DNA from: Vibrio hepatarius
Lineage (GTDB): Bacteria > Pseudomonadota > Gammaproteobacteria > Enterobacterales > Vibrionaceae
Direction: 5' to 3'
NCBI RefSeq assembly: GCF_011806575.1
Contig: NZ_JAATOO010000009.1
Location: 147,390 to 211,389, forward strand
DNA: 64,000 bases
Positions 35,365 through 44,811 of the stretch are shown piece after piece. The notes under the pieces are model-generated. The model did no database searches. It was given only the letters and a program-made list of their open reading frames with translations, and had not been told where the DNA came from. Made by a program: the position numbers and the translations under genes. Position 1 is the first letter of the stretch, and each line of letters starts with the position of its first letter.

Positions 35365-36521
35365 ACTAACTCCTTAGTCGCAGCGGAATGATCGTTTTTG
35401 AGGTGTTTATGAATCAGCAAGATACAGAGTAACAATGGCAACAAGTAACCGAACATTGGCAACAAGTGAGCAAGCGATTGATGCCAGCTCAGCCCATAAC
35501 TGACTTGGCTTACTTGTACCTCAATGTAGTGGCTGACAGGCAGCAAGCTGCGCCACCACTGAGCAAGGCTGTTCATGTCGGTGACAGGGAAAGTGATGCC
35601 CATAAAAGCAAAGCTTGGCGCGGTAAAAGCGCCAGCAAAACTCATTGCGCGCGCTGGGTCTAGCGTGAGTAAAAAGAACAGACTGCCCATAATCATGCAG
35701 GCGAGAATCGTGACCCATTGAGCAAAAACGATAACCGCAAAGCTACCGTTCATCGGCCATTCGAAGCCCAAATAGAACCAAAGCAAAAATGCAAAACCTT
35801 GTAGCGCGAATACAGTGGTATAGGGCAAAAGCGTGTAAAGCACCGATGAGATAGGTCTAGAGCCAAACCAATGGTTCAGGCCTTTGTCTCTGTGATTGGC
35901 GGCTAATATCAGAATCGTACTCACCACGACAATGATCTGCCACAGCGCGGGAACAATCGCAGAAAGTAAAAACTGTGCGTAGTTGGAGTTCTTGTTAAAC
36001 AGCGGCGTGATTTGCGTTCTAACGGGCACGGCTTGTCCCATCGCAGATAGCCATGTCGCGTCACCTTTTGCCAAATGTCCGATGGTGCTTAACTGAGCGT
36101 TAAACGTTGCCTGTGCTTGGGTAAACGCAGAACTGAGCAACTTGCCAACCAAGATCATTTGGCTGTTGTAATAAACGCTAACTTGCGGCGTAAACTGCTT
36201 ATAGATGTCTTGGTCAAACTGAGTTGGGATAACCGCGTACGCGTAAATATCACCTCGAACCAATGCCTCTTTTGCTTGTGAAACATCAGAATATTGCGCG
36301 TGTACCTGCATGGTGGAAGTGGCATCGTAGTAGCGAATCAACTGCTGCGAGAGCGTGCCCGGTGTTAAGTTCACCACGCCTATTGGCAAGTCTCGGGCGA
36401 TTCCTTGTGAGAACACCGCCCAAATCATCACCGCTAAAGTGACCGGAACCCAAGTTAAACTGGATAACAGCCATTTATCGCGGCGAATGATCGCTACTTG
36501 TGAGGTAATAAGTTCACGCAT
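35361..36521 (-). CDS. ABC-2 type permease (first of two)
   Basis: 386 residues, paralogous in layout to its neighbour. One N-terminal membrane helix (about 20-40), a long periplasmic loop (about 45-180) and a C-terminal bundle including GSLFFLLTLDPARAMSFAG and SFAFMGITFPVTDMN. It lies 11 bp after the HlyD-type gene. With the second permease it probably forms a heterodimeric channel of a tripartite exporter. Confidence 0.85.
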   Translation of the reverse strand: MRELITSQVAIIRRDKWLLSSLTWVPVTLAVMIWAVFSQGIARDLPIGVVNLTPGTLSQQLIRYYDATSTMQVHAQYSDVSQAKEALVRGDIYAYAVIPTQFDQDIYKQFTPQVSVYYNSQMILVGKLLSSAFTQAQATFNAQLSTIGHLAKGDATWLSAMGQAVPVRTQITPLFNKNSNYAQFLLSAIVPALWQIIVVVSTILILAANHRDKGLNHWFGSRPISSVLYTLLPYTTVFALQGFAFLLWFYLGFEWPMNGSFAVIVFAQWVTILACMIMGSLFFLLTLDPARAMSFAGAFTAPSFAFMGITFPVTDMNSLAQWWRSLLPVSHYIEVQVSQVSYGLSWHQSLAHLLPMFGYLLPLLLCILLIHKHLKNDHSAATKELV

Positions 36522-36532
36522 TACACGGCCAA

Positions 36533-37510
36533 CTAGTTAAGTTCAACGGCTAAGCTCATGCCCATTCTCAAACCCTCGACAGGTTGAGTAGGGTGGGCTT
36601 CCACTTCAAAGGTGCGTAGGTCAAATCCTTGTGATGCATCGGTAGAACGCCAAGTGGCAAAATCACCCATTACCGCGACATGCGTTACTTTGAATGTCAC
36701 GTTTTTATCGAGCGCGGGTAAGTAAGCGTCAAACGTAGAATCTTTGTTGAAGTGTTTTAGGTAATCTTCGCGCACGTTCAATACCGCCCAAGAATCTTGG
36801 GTATCAATCACAGTGACAACGGGGAAGCCTTGTGGTGCAAGCTCGCCACTGCGCAGCAACACTTGCGAGACTTCGCCGTTGAACCAACTCTTGATTGAAG
36901 TATCTTTCGCGTAGGCTTCCACTTCTGCTACTGCGCCAGCAGCCATGCGGGCTTTTTCTGCTGCCGCGACTTTGGTCTCGTTGCGCGCGCCTTCTTTGGC
37001 CATTTCATACATCTGTTGCGCCGCGCTTTCGGTGTATTTTGCGGCGTCCCATTGGGTTTTCGCTTCGTCACGTTTTTGTTCTGCAATCACGCCATCTTTG
37101 TACAGGTTATTTACGCGAAGGTAGGTTTTCTCCATCAGCGCCGCCGCGGCTTTGGCTTTCAACCATTGATCTTTGGCCGCTTGAACTTGCTGAGTTCGAG
37201 CGCCTTTTTCGGCTTCTAATGCCAAAGCTCCTGCGGCTTTTTCTCCAGCTTTCGCCTGCTCCAGTTTGGCTTCAATCTCTGGGCTGTGCAGAGTAAAGAT
37301 CAATTGTCCTTCTTCAATCACATCCCCTTTGCGCACCAAGACCTGATCGATTCTGCCCGGTACTTTGGAAGAGATGCTGTATTGCTGAGATTCAATTTGC
37401 CCTTGCAGACGAATCGGTTTTGGCTGATATGCTTGATAGAAGCTATATCCGACCCAAGATGTCAGAGCTAACGCGGCTGCAGTAAGTACGAGTGGTTTAG
37501 CGGTTTTCAT
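36533..37510 (-). CDS. HlyD-family membrane-fusion protein
   Basis: 325 residues. An N-terminal membrane anchor covers about 8-27. A biotinyl-lipoyl-like barrel follows (QYSISSKVPGRIDQVLVRKG), then a long alpha-hairpin (about 80-200, Ala/Lys/Glu-rich). The lipoyl half returns at about 208-230 (IKSWFNGEVSQVLLRSGELA). It bridges the inner-membrane permeases and the TolC-like channel encoded 10 bp upstream. Confidence 0.9.
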   Translation of the reverse strand: MKTAKPLVLTAAALALTSWVGYSFYQAYQPKPIRLQGQIESQQYSISSKVPGRIDQVLVRKGDVIEEGQLIFTLHSPEIEAKLEQAKAGEKAAGALALEAEKGARTQQVQAAKDQWLKAKAAAALMEKTYLRVNNLYKDGVIAEQKRDEAKTQWDAAKYTESAAQQMYEMAKEGARNETKVAAAEKARMAAGAVAEVEAYAKDTSIKSWFNGEVSQVLLRSGELAPQGFPVVTVIDTQDSWAVLNVREDYLKHFNKDSTFDAYLPALDKNVTFKVTHVAVMGDFATWRSTDASQGFDLRTFEVEAHPTQPVEGLRMGMSLAVELN

Positions 37511-37519
37511 CTTAGATCC

Positions 37520-38932
37520 TTATTTGCTCGAAATCGTGATTGCGTTGTGTTGATACTGGCTAAAGGCGTCCATTTCGCTGGAAAGAGCCAGCAATTTGGA
37601 TAAAGAAAGTAAGTAGTTAAAGCTCGCCGCCGCTTTCTGTGTTTGAACTCGCGCAACGTACAGTTGGGCGTCAACAACGTCAGTTGAAGTCGATAGCCCC
37701 TGCGAAAAGGCTTTTTGACGCAACTTGAGGTTTTCTTCTGCTAGCAGAATTGATGACTCAAGCCCCTGAACTTCTTCTTGTGCTTGCTGGGCTTCAAGAT
37801 AGGTTTTTTGTACCAGTACACTTAGGTCTTGTTTGGCTTGCGCTTTGAGGTATTTCACTTGTGACACGGCGCTGTGTGCCGCACGTACTTGGTCAGTCCG
37901 GCCGCTCGATTCAATAAGCGGAATATTCACGCCAACGCCAACTAACCAGTCAGGTTTCATCTGGCTGGCAAGCGAGTCATCTTCATATAGGCTGTAATCA
38001 CCGTATAAGTACACTTCAGGGTAGTATTTGCCTTTCTCTGCTTTGATAAGGCTGGTGGCTTGCTGCTCTTTGGCGTCCAACAAGTCTAGGCCCGGATAGG
38101 TGTCCAGCGTTCTCTGCGTAAACACGTCTAAAGGTGGTAGAGATGTGTTGATAAACAATGAATCCGCTGGCTCAACGGTTGAGTTTTGATTGAGGATCTG
38201 AGTCAGCGCCGCAGTGGCGATCTCCAAACTTTTCTCTGCTTTTTTACGTTCGATGGTCGCTTGATCCAGTGCGGAATCGGCTTGCAGGCGTTCTACGCGA
38301 GCGATTTGTCCTTGTTGCTCTAACTTGACGGCATCATCGCGGTGTTTGGTGAGCCCTTGCTCGACCAAGCGACGGGTTCGAACCACTTCTTGGGCAAGCA
38401 GAACGGAAAAGTAGTATTTACTGAGGTCTTCAAAGCGCGCTTGTGTTTCCATCGCTAGCTCGCTTTGTGCTTGCGCCTTTTTGCCTTCAGCGGCGGATTG
38501 CGCGGCATTGATTCGACCACCCGTAAATAACGGCCAGATAGCGCGAATGGATGAGCTGAAGATGTCGCGTTCAGTGATGGTTGAAGTGGTCGCGGCTGCG
38601 CCGGCCAACAGTTGAGAAAGTCCCGGAATCGGCACAGCACTTAAATCAGGAAGAGTACCGCCAGTACTGTCAAAAAGCTGTTTGCCTGAGACAGTAATAT
38701 CTTCATCTAATCGGGTGTAGTTTGCGCCAATAGTAATTGATGGAAGGTTGAGATTGTCGGTGGCGTTTTGCAAGTGCTGATAACGTTCAACATTGGAACG
38801 CTGTGCGGCGAGTGAGTTGTTTTCTTGCTGCAAAACTTGCCAAGCCTGCTCGAAACTTATCGCCGCTCCTTGGGTTAGTGGAGCGTATATTCCTAAGCAA
38901 CCGATCAGCAAAGCAATAGGGCGCATCGACAT
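37520..38932 (-). CDS. TolC-family outer-membrane efflux protein
   Basis: 470 residues with a signal peptide (about 1-22, ending LTQGAA). Two OEP domains contain the long helical hairpins typical of TolC trimers. It is first in the transcript, followed by HlyD and two ABC-2 permease genes. A partial palindrome TAGAGtatatgCTCTA, 27 bp before the start, may be an operator. Confidence 0.9.
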   Translation of the reverse strand: MSMRPIALLIGCLGIYAPLTQGAAISFEQAWQVLQQENNSLAAQRSNVERYQHLQNATDNLNLPSITIGANYTRLDEDITVSGKQLFDSTGGTLPDLSAVPIPGLSQLLAGAAATTSTITERDIFSSSIRAIWPLFTGGRINAAQSAAEGKKAQAQSELAMETQARFEDLSKYYFSVLLAQEVVRTRRLVEQGLTKHRDDAVKLEQQGQIARVERLQADSALDQATIERKKAEKSLEIATAALTQILNQNSTVEPADSLFINTSLPPLDVFTQRTLDTYPGLDLLDAKEQQATSLIKAEKGKYYPEVYLYGDYSLYEDDSLASQMKPDWLVGVGVNIPLIESSGRTDQVRAAHSAVSQVKYLKAQAKQDLSVLVQKTYLEAQQAQEEVQGLESSILLAEENLKLRQKAFSQGLSTSTDVVDAQLYVARVQTQKAAASFNYLLSLSKLLALSSEMDAFSQYQHNAITISSK

Positions 38933-38958
38933 AAGGATGTTCTCTAACTGTAAAAATT

Positions 38959-38974
38959 AGAGTATATGCTCTAT
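38959..38974. promoter_or_regulatory. Possible operator before the export operon
   Basis: TAGAG-N6-CTCTA inverted repeat in the short upstream region of the TolC-type gene. No regulator gene is adjacent except the distant AraC gene. Confidence 0.35.
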
Positions 38975-39013
38975 CAATGTGGCGAGCAATAATGCGATGG
39001 TATAACAAGCAAT

Positions 39014-39039
39014 AAAAAAGGGAGCAAATGCTCCCTTTT
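39014..39039. terminator. Terminator of the tct operon
   Basis: AAAAGGGAGC / GCTCCCTTTT with a 4-nt loop; a run of T follows on the minus strand, so it ends tctCBA. Confidence 0.92.
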
Positions 39040-39056
39040 GGTCGTAATAGCAGAAC

Positions 39057-40583
39057 TTATTGTTCCACTTTCGCCGGGGTAGGTTTTAGCTTTTGGAACA
39101 GCTTGACCAAAATTGGGCTTGCTAGGACCAGTACCGCCAGTACTGTGAACACCAGTGTGATTGGACGTTCCCACAGGAAGTTCAGTTCGCCATCACTGAT
39201 CATTAATGCGCGGCGCAGGTTCTCTTCCATCAAGCCACCTAAGATAAAGCCAAGTAGTAAAGGTGCCAGTGGGAAGTTAGCCAGTCTGAGGGCAATCGCT
39301 GCCATCGCAATCAACAGCATGATGAATACGTCCATGGTGTTGAAAGAAACCAAGTACACACCCGTGATTGAGAAGAACAAAATCATCGGTAGAAGCACGG
39401 TTCTTGGCACAGCCAGTAAGCGTGAAATGTACGGAATCAGTGGTAGGTTAAGGATCACCAGTACGATGTTACCGAAGTACATTGAGATGATAACCGACCA
39501 GAAGACATCTGGGTGCTCAACAAACAAACGTGGACCAGGCTGAATACCGTAGGCGATCAATGCACCTAACATGATTGCAGTTGTACCCGAACCCGGAATA
39601 CCAAGCGTTAACAGCGGTACAAATGAACCACTTGATGCTGCGTTGTTCGCTGATTCAGGTGCAACTAGACCACGGATGCTGCCTTTACCAAATTCTTCTT
39701 TCTTATCTTTTGGTGCAAGATTTCGTTCCATACCGTAGCTTAAGAAGGCGGCAATCGTTGCGCCCGCACCCGGTAGAACACCAGTGAAGAAACCAAGGAT
39801 CGAAGAGCGAATCGACACAGGCGCGACTTCTTTGATCTCTTCTTTGGTTACCTTCATGCTGCCAATGTTGCTCATCTTGTTCTGCTCTTCTGAGCTGGTG
39901 TCTTTTTCTGGTTTCAGAATACCCATTAAGGTTTCACCCAGAGCGAACGTCGCCATCGCAAGTAACAAGAAGCTAAAGCCATCCATCAAATCAGTTAGGC
40001 CAAAGGTGAAGCGCTCAACGCCGACGCCTTTATCGATACCAACCGTAGACAGCATCAAACCAAGAATTGTCATCATCCAAGCTTTGATTACCTGGCCTGG
40101 GCCTGCAAAAGCCGCTACGGCAGAAAGACCAAGCAACATCAGCGCGAAGTAGTCTGAAGACTGGAAGCTCAGCGATACGCTTGCCAATGCAGGAGCCGCA
40201 ACGAGCAGCATGATTGCTGATAGCGTACCACCAGTAAATGATGAGTAGGCCGCAAGCGCGAGCGCTTTACCTGCTTGGCCTTTTTGCGCCATTGGGTAAC
40301 CGTCAAATGCGGTAACTACTGTTGATGAACAACCCGGAGCGTTAATTAGGATTGACGATGTTGAACCGCCAAATACCGCACCGTAGTAAACACCCGCCAT
40401 TAGGATTAGGCCAGAAGAAGGGTCTAAACCATAAGTGATTGGGATCATCAGCGCGATAGCTGAAATAGGGCCAAGGCCCGGAAGCATACCAATGAAGGTA
40501 CCCACGAAACAGCCAACGATCACCATCATGATATTCATTGGCATTACTGCGGTCGAAAGACCTTGTAAGATTCCATCTAACAT
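39057..40583 (-). CDS. tctA: Tripartite tricarboxylate transporter, large membrane subunit
   Basis: 508 residues with about 12 membrane helices, TctA family. The highly conserved start region GTFIGMLPGLGPISAIALMIP is followed by TSSILINAPGCSSTVVTAFDGYPMA. The second repeat element is FFTGVLPGAGATIAAFLSYGME, then FVPLLTLGIPGSGTTAIMLG. It forms the transport path with TctB, 18 bp upstream, and receives substrate from TctC. The substrate is a carboxylate, not defined by sequence. Confidence 0.93.
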   Translation of the reverse strand: MLDGILQGLSTAVMPMNIMMVIVGCFVGTFIGMLPGLGPISAIALMIPITYGLDPSSGLILMAGVYYGAVFGGSTSSILINAPGCSSTVVTAFDGYPMAQKGQAGKALALAAYSSFTGGTLSAIMLLVAAPALASVSLSFQSSDYFALMLLGLSAVAAFAGPGQVIKAWMMTILGLMLSTVGIDKGVGVERFTFGLTDLMDGFSFLLLAMATFALGETLMGILKPEKDTSSEEQNKMSNIGSMKVTKEEIKEVAPVSIRSSILGFFTGVLPGAGATIAAFLSYGMERNLAPKDKKEEFGKGSIRGLVAPESANNAASSGSFVPLLTLGIPGSGTTAIMLGALIAYGIQPGPRLFVEHPDVFWSVIISMYFGNIVLVILNLPLIPYISRLLAVPRTVLLPMILFFSITGVYLVSFNTMDVFIMLLIAMAAIALRLANFPLAPLLLGFILGGLMEENLRRALMISDGELNFLWERPITLVFTVLAVLVLASPILVKLFQKLKPTPAKVEQ

Positions 40584-40601
40584 TTCGTTTTCCCTATCTT
40601 A

Positions 40602-41120
40602 TTATGACCACATAGTGAAAATAACGCCCGGTTCAAGATAGATATCCAGTACCTGAGTCAGTAGCAGGTAGAAACCAAGGACGAATGGGAATGAAGCGCC
40701 GAACAAAATGCCTTTGCGTCTTTCGCCAAGTAAGTAAAAGCCTGCAAGCAAAAAGAAACCAGTCGCCAGAACGAAGCCAAGGTAGGTTAAACCGACACCG
40801 TACAGCGCCATCAGTACTAAGAAGCTAATCAGCAGTTTCCAATCAAATTCAACGACTGCGCCGCTTTTCTTGTCTGGTTGACCCATGACTAGCAACAGCA
40901 ACGAAAGTCCAATACCCGCGAAAGTGAGTAGTGTTGGTAGAGTGCGCGCCGTGAATGGTTCGTACTCATCACCAGGAAAAAGGGGGATCAGCGTGGTTTG
41001 GTAGCCGTAGCACAGGCACACGATCAGGAATATCATCGCGCCCACACGATCACGGCAAAGGAGGTTTTCTTTAGTGAAGAAACTTCCTTGGTTGAAAGAG
41101 TTCGTTGGCAAGTCCGACAT
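40602..41120 (-). CDS. tctB: Tripartite tricarboxylate transporter, small membrane subunit
   Basis: 172 residues from the second in-frame ATG, chosen because TGGAG lies seven bases before it; an ATG four codons earlier is possible. Four membrane helices in TctB layout, with the conserved region FEPFTART-like sequence as YEPFTARTLPTLL. It sits between tctC and tctA in one transcript. Confidence 0.85.
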   Translation of the reverse strand: MSDLPTNSFNQGSFFTKENLLCRDRVGAMIFLIVCLCYGYQTTLIPLFPGDEYEPFTARTLPTLLTFAGIGLSLLLLVMGQPDKKSGAVVEFDWKLLISFLVLMALYGVGLTYLGFVLATGFFLLAGFYLLGERRKGILFGASFPFVLGFYLLLTQVLDIYLEPGVIFTMWS

Positions 41121-41285
41121 ATCCAACTCCATTTGCTAATAAGGGAAGAAAAGGCCGCGTGCGAGGATTAATGAGCATGTTTCATTAATAAGGTCTGCCG
41201 ATTTGCTGCTAGTCAAATAGGTGGACGTGTTTATATAAAGCCATAAACAAGGAGATTGTGTTTATCTCGTACGCGGCGAAAAGGT

Positions 41286-41320
41286 AAGGGCAGGCATGAG
41301 TTAATACCAAGACTGCCCTT
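41286..41320 (-). terminator. Intra-operon attenuator after tctC
   Basis: AAGGGCAG / CTGCCCTT separated by 19 nt, just past the tctC stop and before tctB. A partial terminator here would keep TctC in excess over TctBA (inference). Confidence 0.6.
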
Positions 41321-41330
41321 GTTTACTGAG

Positions 41331-42302
41331 TTACTTCAGGAAACCAAGCTCGCGCATTAGGTCGCCCATCTGTTTCTCTTGGTCTTCTAGGAACGCGTAG
41401 AAGTCTTTATCCGCTTTGTAGTTGTCGATCCAACCGTTGCGGTCACGTACAACTTGCCACTCATCTGTCTTGTACATCTTAGTCAGAGCTGCATTCCACT
41501 CATCGATTTTCGCTTGGCTTGCACCCGGTGCAGCAAAGAAACCACGCCAGTTAGCAAAAACGGTTTCGTTACCGTATTCAGTCAGAGTAGGGATGTTTGG
41601 TGCTGCGTCCAGACGTTTAGGCGCCGTTACCGCCAACACTTTAACTTGTCCAGACTTAGACATTTCTAGTACTTCGCCTAAACCAGTTGAAAGTAGCTGA
41701 GTTTCGCCAGACAGTAGTGCAGCCATTGCTTTACCGCCTGCATCGTATGCGATGTAGCGAACTTTCTTAGCGTCAAAGCCTTCGCCTTTAAACGCCGCTG
41801 CAACCACTAGGTGGTCCATACTACCGCGAGCTGAACCGCCAGCGATTTTAACTTTGCGTGGGTTCTCTTCGAAGTCTTTAACGACGTCTTCCCAAGTGTT
41901 GTACTTAGAATCAGCAGAAGCCACGATCGCGCCGTAGTCAGCAATGGTTGCTGCAACTGGCGTTAAGTCACGGAATGATTGAGGGAAAATACCGGTTAGT
42001 GAGCGAACAACGATAGGCGTTGAATTCACCATTAGAGTGTCTTCTTGACGCTCAGCGGTTTCGATTAGGTGTGCGATAGCTTTACCACCGCCGCCACCAG
42101 AAAGGTTTTGGAATGATACATTGTCAACAATGTCAGATTTTACCAGTACGTCACCAGTTCCGCGCGCAGTCATATCCCAACCGCCACCTGCACCGCCAGG
42201 GATTAAAAAGTGGATTTTTTCGAGATCTGCTGCAAGAGCACCGAAAGAAAATGTCGCAGCGATGATAGACGCGGCTAGGGTAGGTTTGAGTACCTTGATC
42301 AT
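41331..42302 (-). CDS. tctC: Tripartite tricarboxylate transporter, periplasmic binding protein
   Basis: 323 residues with a signal peptide (about 1-24, ending FGALA). TctC/Bug family: IHFLIPGGAGGGWDMTARG near the start of the mature protein, then NLSGGGGGKAIAHL. The mid-domain has KVKIAGGSARGSMDHL, and VLAVTAPKRLDAAPNIPTL is the typical C-terminal signature. It delivers a carboxylate to TctBA. Closeness to the propionate operon suggests a related short carboxylate or tricarboxylate (inference). Confidence 0.92.
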   Translation of the reverse strand: MIKVLKPTLAASIIAATFSFGALAADLEKIHFLIPGGAGGGWDMTARGTGDVLVKSDIVDNVSFQNLSGGGGGKAIAHLIETAERQEDTLMVNSTPIVVRSLTGIFPQSFRDLTPVAATIADYGAIVASADSKYNTWEDVVKDFEENPRKVKIAGGSARGSMDHLVVAAAFKGEGFDAKKVRYIAYDAGGKAMAALLSGETQLLSTGLGEVLEMSKSGQVKVLAVTAPKRLDAAPNIPTLTEYGNETVFANWRGFFAAPGASQAKIDEWNAALTKMYKTDEWQVVRDRNGWIDNYKADKDFYAFLEDQEKQMGDLMRELGFLK

Positions 42303-42522
42303 GATTCACGTTCCTTATGTAAACGCACGTTCCTCTTTGGGAACCTGCTTATTGTTATGAATTATCTACTAGCAAGTGAAGGGTTCTTGTTAATAGATAG
42401 AGTCAAGGTTAATAGAGTGTTAAATCGGTGTCTGCAATGCGTTGATAAAAACAATATTGGGCATTAAGTGAGTTTTGTTCATAAAGTTCACGGAAGGTAA
42501 GCGCGTAGAAAATGCAATAAAA

Positions 42523-42546
42523 AAGCCGCACTCTAAGGTGCGGCTT
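42523..42546 (-). terminator. Terminator of the M28 peptidase gene
   Basis: AAGCCGCAC / GTGCGGCTT with a 6-nt loop, with a run of T on the minus strand. Confidence 0.92.
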
Positions 42547-42567
42547 GAATAAGGAATGGTGTCGCTG

Positions 42568-44349
42568 TTATTCGCGGTCTTGGTCAAAATCACCGTGGAA
42601 GTGATCGTGATCAGATACGCTGTCAGCGGCTTTTAGCTTCTCGCCGATACGCAGTTTATCAACTGGCTCAACGTTTACGCTAAATGAACGCGCCATCGCT
42701 TTAGGCTCAGCTTGTTGCTCAGGGAAGATTGGCTGACTAAATGCGTAGAAGGTCGTTACATAAGCAAGCGACTGAGTGTTCACAAATAGTGCTTTTTGGC
42801 TGACGTTGTTTAAGTCATCACACGCTTTGTGGTAACAAACATCGTAAGCAACGCCAGTGTCGCCACCAAACAGATTCGCTTCTTCTGCCGATTTCGCTTT
42901 CTCTGCACCCGTGAACAAGCCACCAAACGCTACGCCCCAATCGGCGAATCCAGCGTAATCAGAACGTTTTGAAAGTGCTTGAGGCACGGTCGCTTCTTTC
43001 TTCTTATTGAAGAAATCATTGAACTTAGACTCAATGTGAGATGTGCCGTATGGCGGTGTGAAGTCACCTGTGTACGCGTTGTCTGGGCTGTCTTTCGTGT
43101 CAGACAAGTCACCATCCATAACGCCGAAGATGTAGTTTGGCGAACCGATCATATCGAAGTTCAGGTATAGCTTAACTTTGTTTAGCTCGTTGTAACGCGC
43201 TTCAACCAATTCCATTTGCTCTGGAGTAAATTGGCTTGGGTCTTCTAGTTCAAACTGAGCCAAGATTTCTTGCTGTGCCTGAGCGTATAACGGGCCGAAT
43301 AGCTCAGTCGTATAGTACTCTGAACCAACTAGGCCTGCTTCTTCCGCTGCCCACCACGCGAAACGTACTTTGTTTTTCACCGGTGCGTTGAGATCCGCCA
43401 AAGTGACCGCGTATTCCAATAGGCCAGCCGTACCTGAGCCATTATCGTTAATACCCGGACCTTCAGGAACAGAGTCTAAGTGCGCGCCAAGCATTACGAT
43501 TTGGTTCGCATCGCCGCCTTTGGTTTCAGCGATGATGTTCTGTGTTACGACCATTTCATCTTGAACATTGATCTTCAAGATGACATTAACATCGCCCGTG
43601 AGGCTTGCATCGTACCACTGTTTACCTAAGTCAAAACGCGCGCCAAACGCCGGAATCGTTGCTCCACTGTCACTGCCCAGTGTGCCGTTGACTACGTCGG
43701 TACGACCTTCGTCATTGCCTTGGTTGAATACGATGACACCTTGAGCGCCGGCTTCTTGAGCGTTGACGACTTTCGCATTAAAGCTACAGCCGCCGCGTTG
43801 AATCACCGCGACTTTACCAGTGACATCTAAGCCGTCAAAGTCTGTGGCTTCACAGCCGTCTGTGCTGTCGTAGTCAGGGGCATCAAAGCGGAAATCGGGT
43901 GTAATGAATACTGCTGGTGCGTTAACTTCGCCGCTTCCAGAGTAGGACATCGCGGCAAAATCCGCTTGCTCACCTTCAGCGGCGTTACGAACACTGACTA
44001 ACTCAACACCAGCCACATTGAGCGAGGTACCCGCCAGCTCTTCCCACGCGCGGAAGTCAAACTCTTGAGTTCGCACATCGTAGTTGTGGTCGCGCATGGT
44101 TTCCACAATGTAGTCAACTGAATATTGGTAGCCATCTGTGCCCGCTGCGCGTGTAACCGAAGCGCCGTCCGACGTTGCGGATGCACGTCCTTCTAATTCT
44201 ACAAGGTGTTCAACCACTGCCTTGCGGTCGATTTTATTACTGACGTGTTTCGCCGCTTTTTCAGGATCATCCCAATAACATCCAGATAGTAGGGTGGCAC
44301 TGATGACGCTAGCGAGGATTGTTTTTGTTGTTGTAATGCTTACTTGCAT
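42568..44349 (-). CDS. M28-family aminopeptidase lipoprotein with PA domain
   Basis: 593 residues from the ATG preceded by AAGGAG; an upstream ATG is unlikely. A lipobox (LLSGC, Cys about residue 24) predicts outer-membrane or cell-surface anchoring. A PA domain (about 120-260, with TGKVAVIQRGGCSFNAKV) is inserted before the catalytic domain. Zinc-binding residues are visible in GAHLDSVPEGPGINDNGSG, WAAEEAGLVGSEYY, NFDMIGSPNY and CYHKACDDL. It should remove N-terminal residues from peptides. The C-terminal tail is rich in His and Asp (DHDHFHGDFDQD), which may bind metal (inference). Monocistronic. Confidence 0.9.
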   Translation of the reverse strand: MQVSITTTKTILASVISATLLSGCYWDDPEKAAKHVSNKIDRKAVVEHLVELEGRASATSDGASVTRAAGTDGYQYSVDYIVETMRDHNYDVRTQEFDFRAWEELAGTSLNVAGVELVSVRNAAEGEQADFAAMSYSGSGEVNAPAVFITPDFRFDAPDYDSTDGCEATDFDGLDVTGKVAVIQRGGCSFNAKVVNAQEAGAQGVIVFNQGNDEGRTDVVNGTLGSDSGATIPAFGARFDLGKQWYDASLTGDVNVILKINVQDEMVVTQNIIAETKGGDANQIVMLGAHLDSVPEGPGINDNGSGTAGLLEYAVTLADLNAPVKNKVRFAWWAAEEAGLVGSEYYTTELFGPLYAQAQQEILAQFELEDPSQFTPEQMELVEARYNELNKVKLYLNFDMIGSPNYIFGVMDGDLSDTKDSPDNAYTGDFTPPYGTSHIESKFNDFFNKKKEATVPQALSKRSDYAGFADWGVAFGGLFTGAEKAKSAEEANLFGGDTGVAYDVCYHKACDDLNNVSQKALFVNTQSLAYVTTFYAFSQPIFPEQQAEPKAMARSFSVNVEPVDKLRIGEKLKAADSVSDHDHFHGDFDQDRE

Positions 44350-44708
44350 GTGTGACTCCTTGTATTCAATAAGCCACCCCATGTTTGCTGAAATGTAAGG
44401 TTAATAAAATGTTAATTAGAGTAAAATTTCTAGATTAGGAATCCATATCAACGAAGTTTTATCTGTTAGCTTTGTAATTTACATCTTGATTCGGCAGGTA
44501 ATCACATAATCAACGTTTATAGTAACGCATTAATAAATAAAGAAATTATGTGAACTTATGTCCAAGTTTGTTCTTTAGTCTGGCAGGCTGAGTAGTTTCA
44601 ACTACGCGCTTTTTAAACGTGTTTGCTGACGACGGAATCACTCAATACGACGGAGCAAATTGCGATTGCGCCTCCGCTATACTCAATTTTTCTCATACCT
44701 TAGTCTAA

Positions 44709-44742
44709 ATTGTCGACACTTTACTTGATTGTCGACACTTTA
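44709..44742. promoter_or_regulatory. Two tandem operators of the prp GntR regulator
   Basis: ATTGTCGACACTTTA occurs exactly at 44709-44723 and 44728-44742, a 19-bp period, with the palindromic core TGTCGACA. It lies about 70-100 bp before the gntR start; GntR/FadR-type proteins bind such short palindromes. Confidence 0.72.
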
Positions 44743-44770
44743 ATGGTCTATTTTAAGTTCTAGAGATTAG

Positions 44771-44785
44771 ATTGTAGACACTTTG
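44771..44785. promoter_or_regulatory. Third, variant operator of the prp regulator
   Basis: ATTGTAGACACTTTG differs at two bases from the tandem pair and sits 27 bp before the gntR start. Confidence 0.6.
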
Positions 44786-44811
44786 AGTGTTGTGAAACGA
44801 GTGATTTGTAT

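Larger units (their letters stand above)
44350..44811. other. Divergent regulatory region of the M28 gene and the prp operon
   Basis: About 460 bp, AT-rich, no gene seen. The prp side holds three copies of an ATTGTCGACACTTTA-type element (next entries). No other element was recognised. Confidence 0.6.

Noticed and set aside
39784..40152. 122-codon open frame on the plus strand
   Set aside because: Shadow of tctA; the tctA translation is unmistakable.
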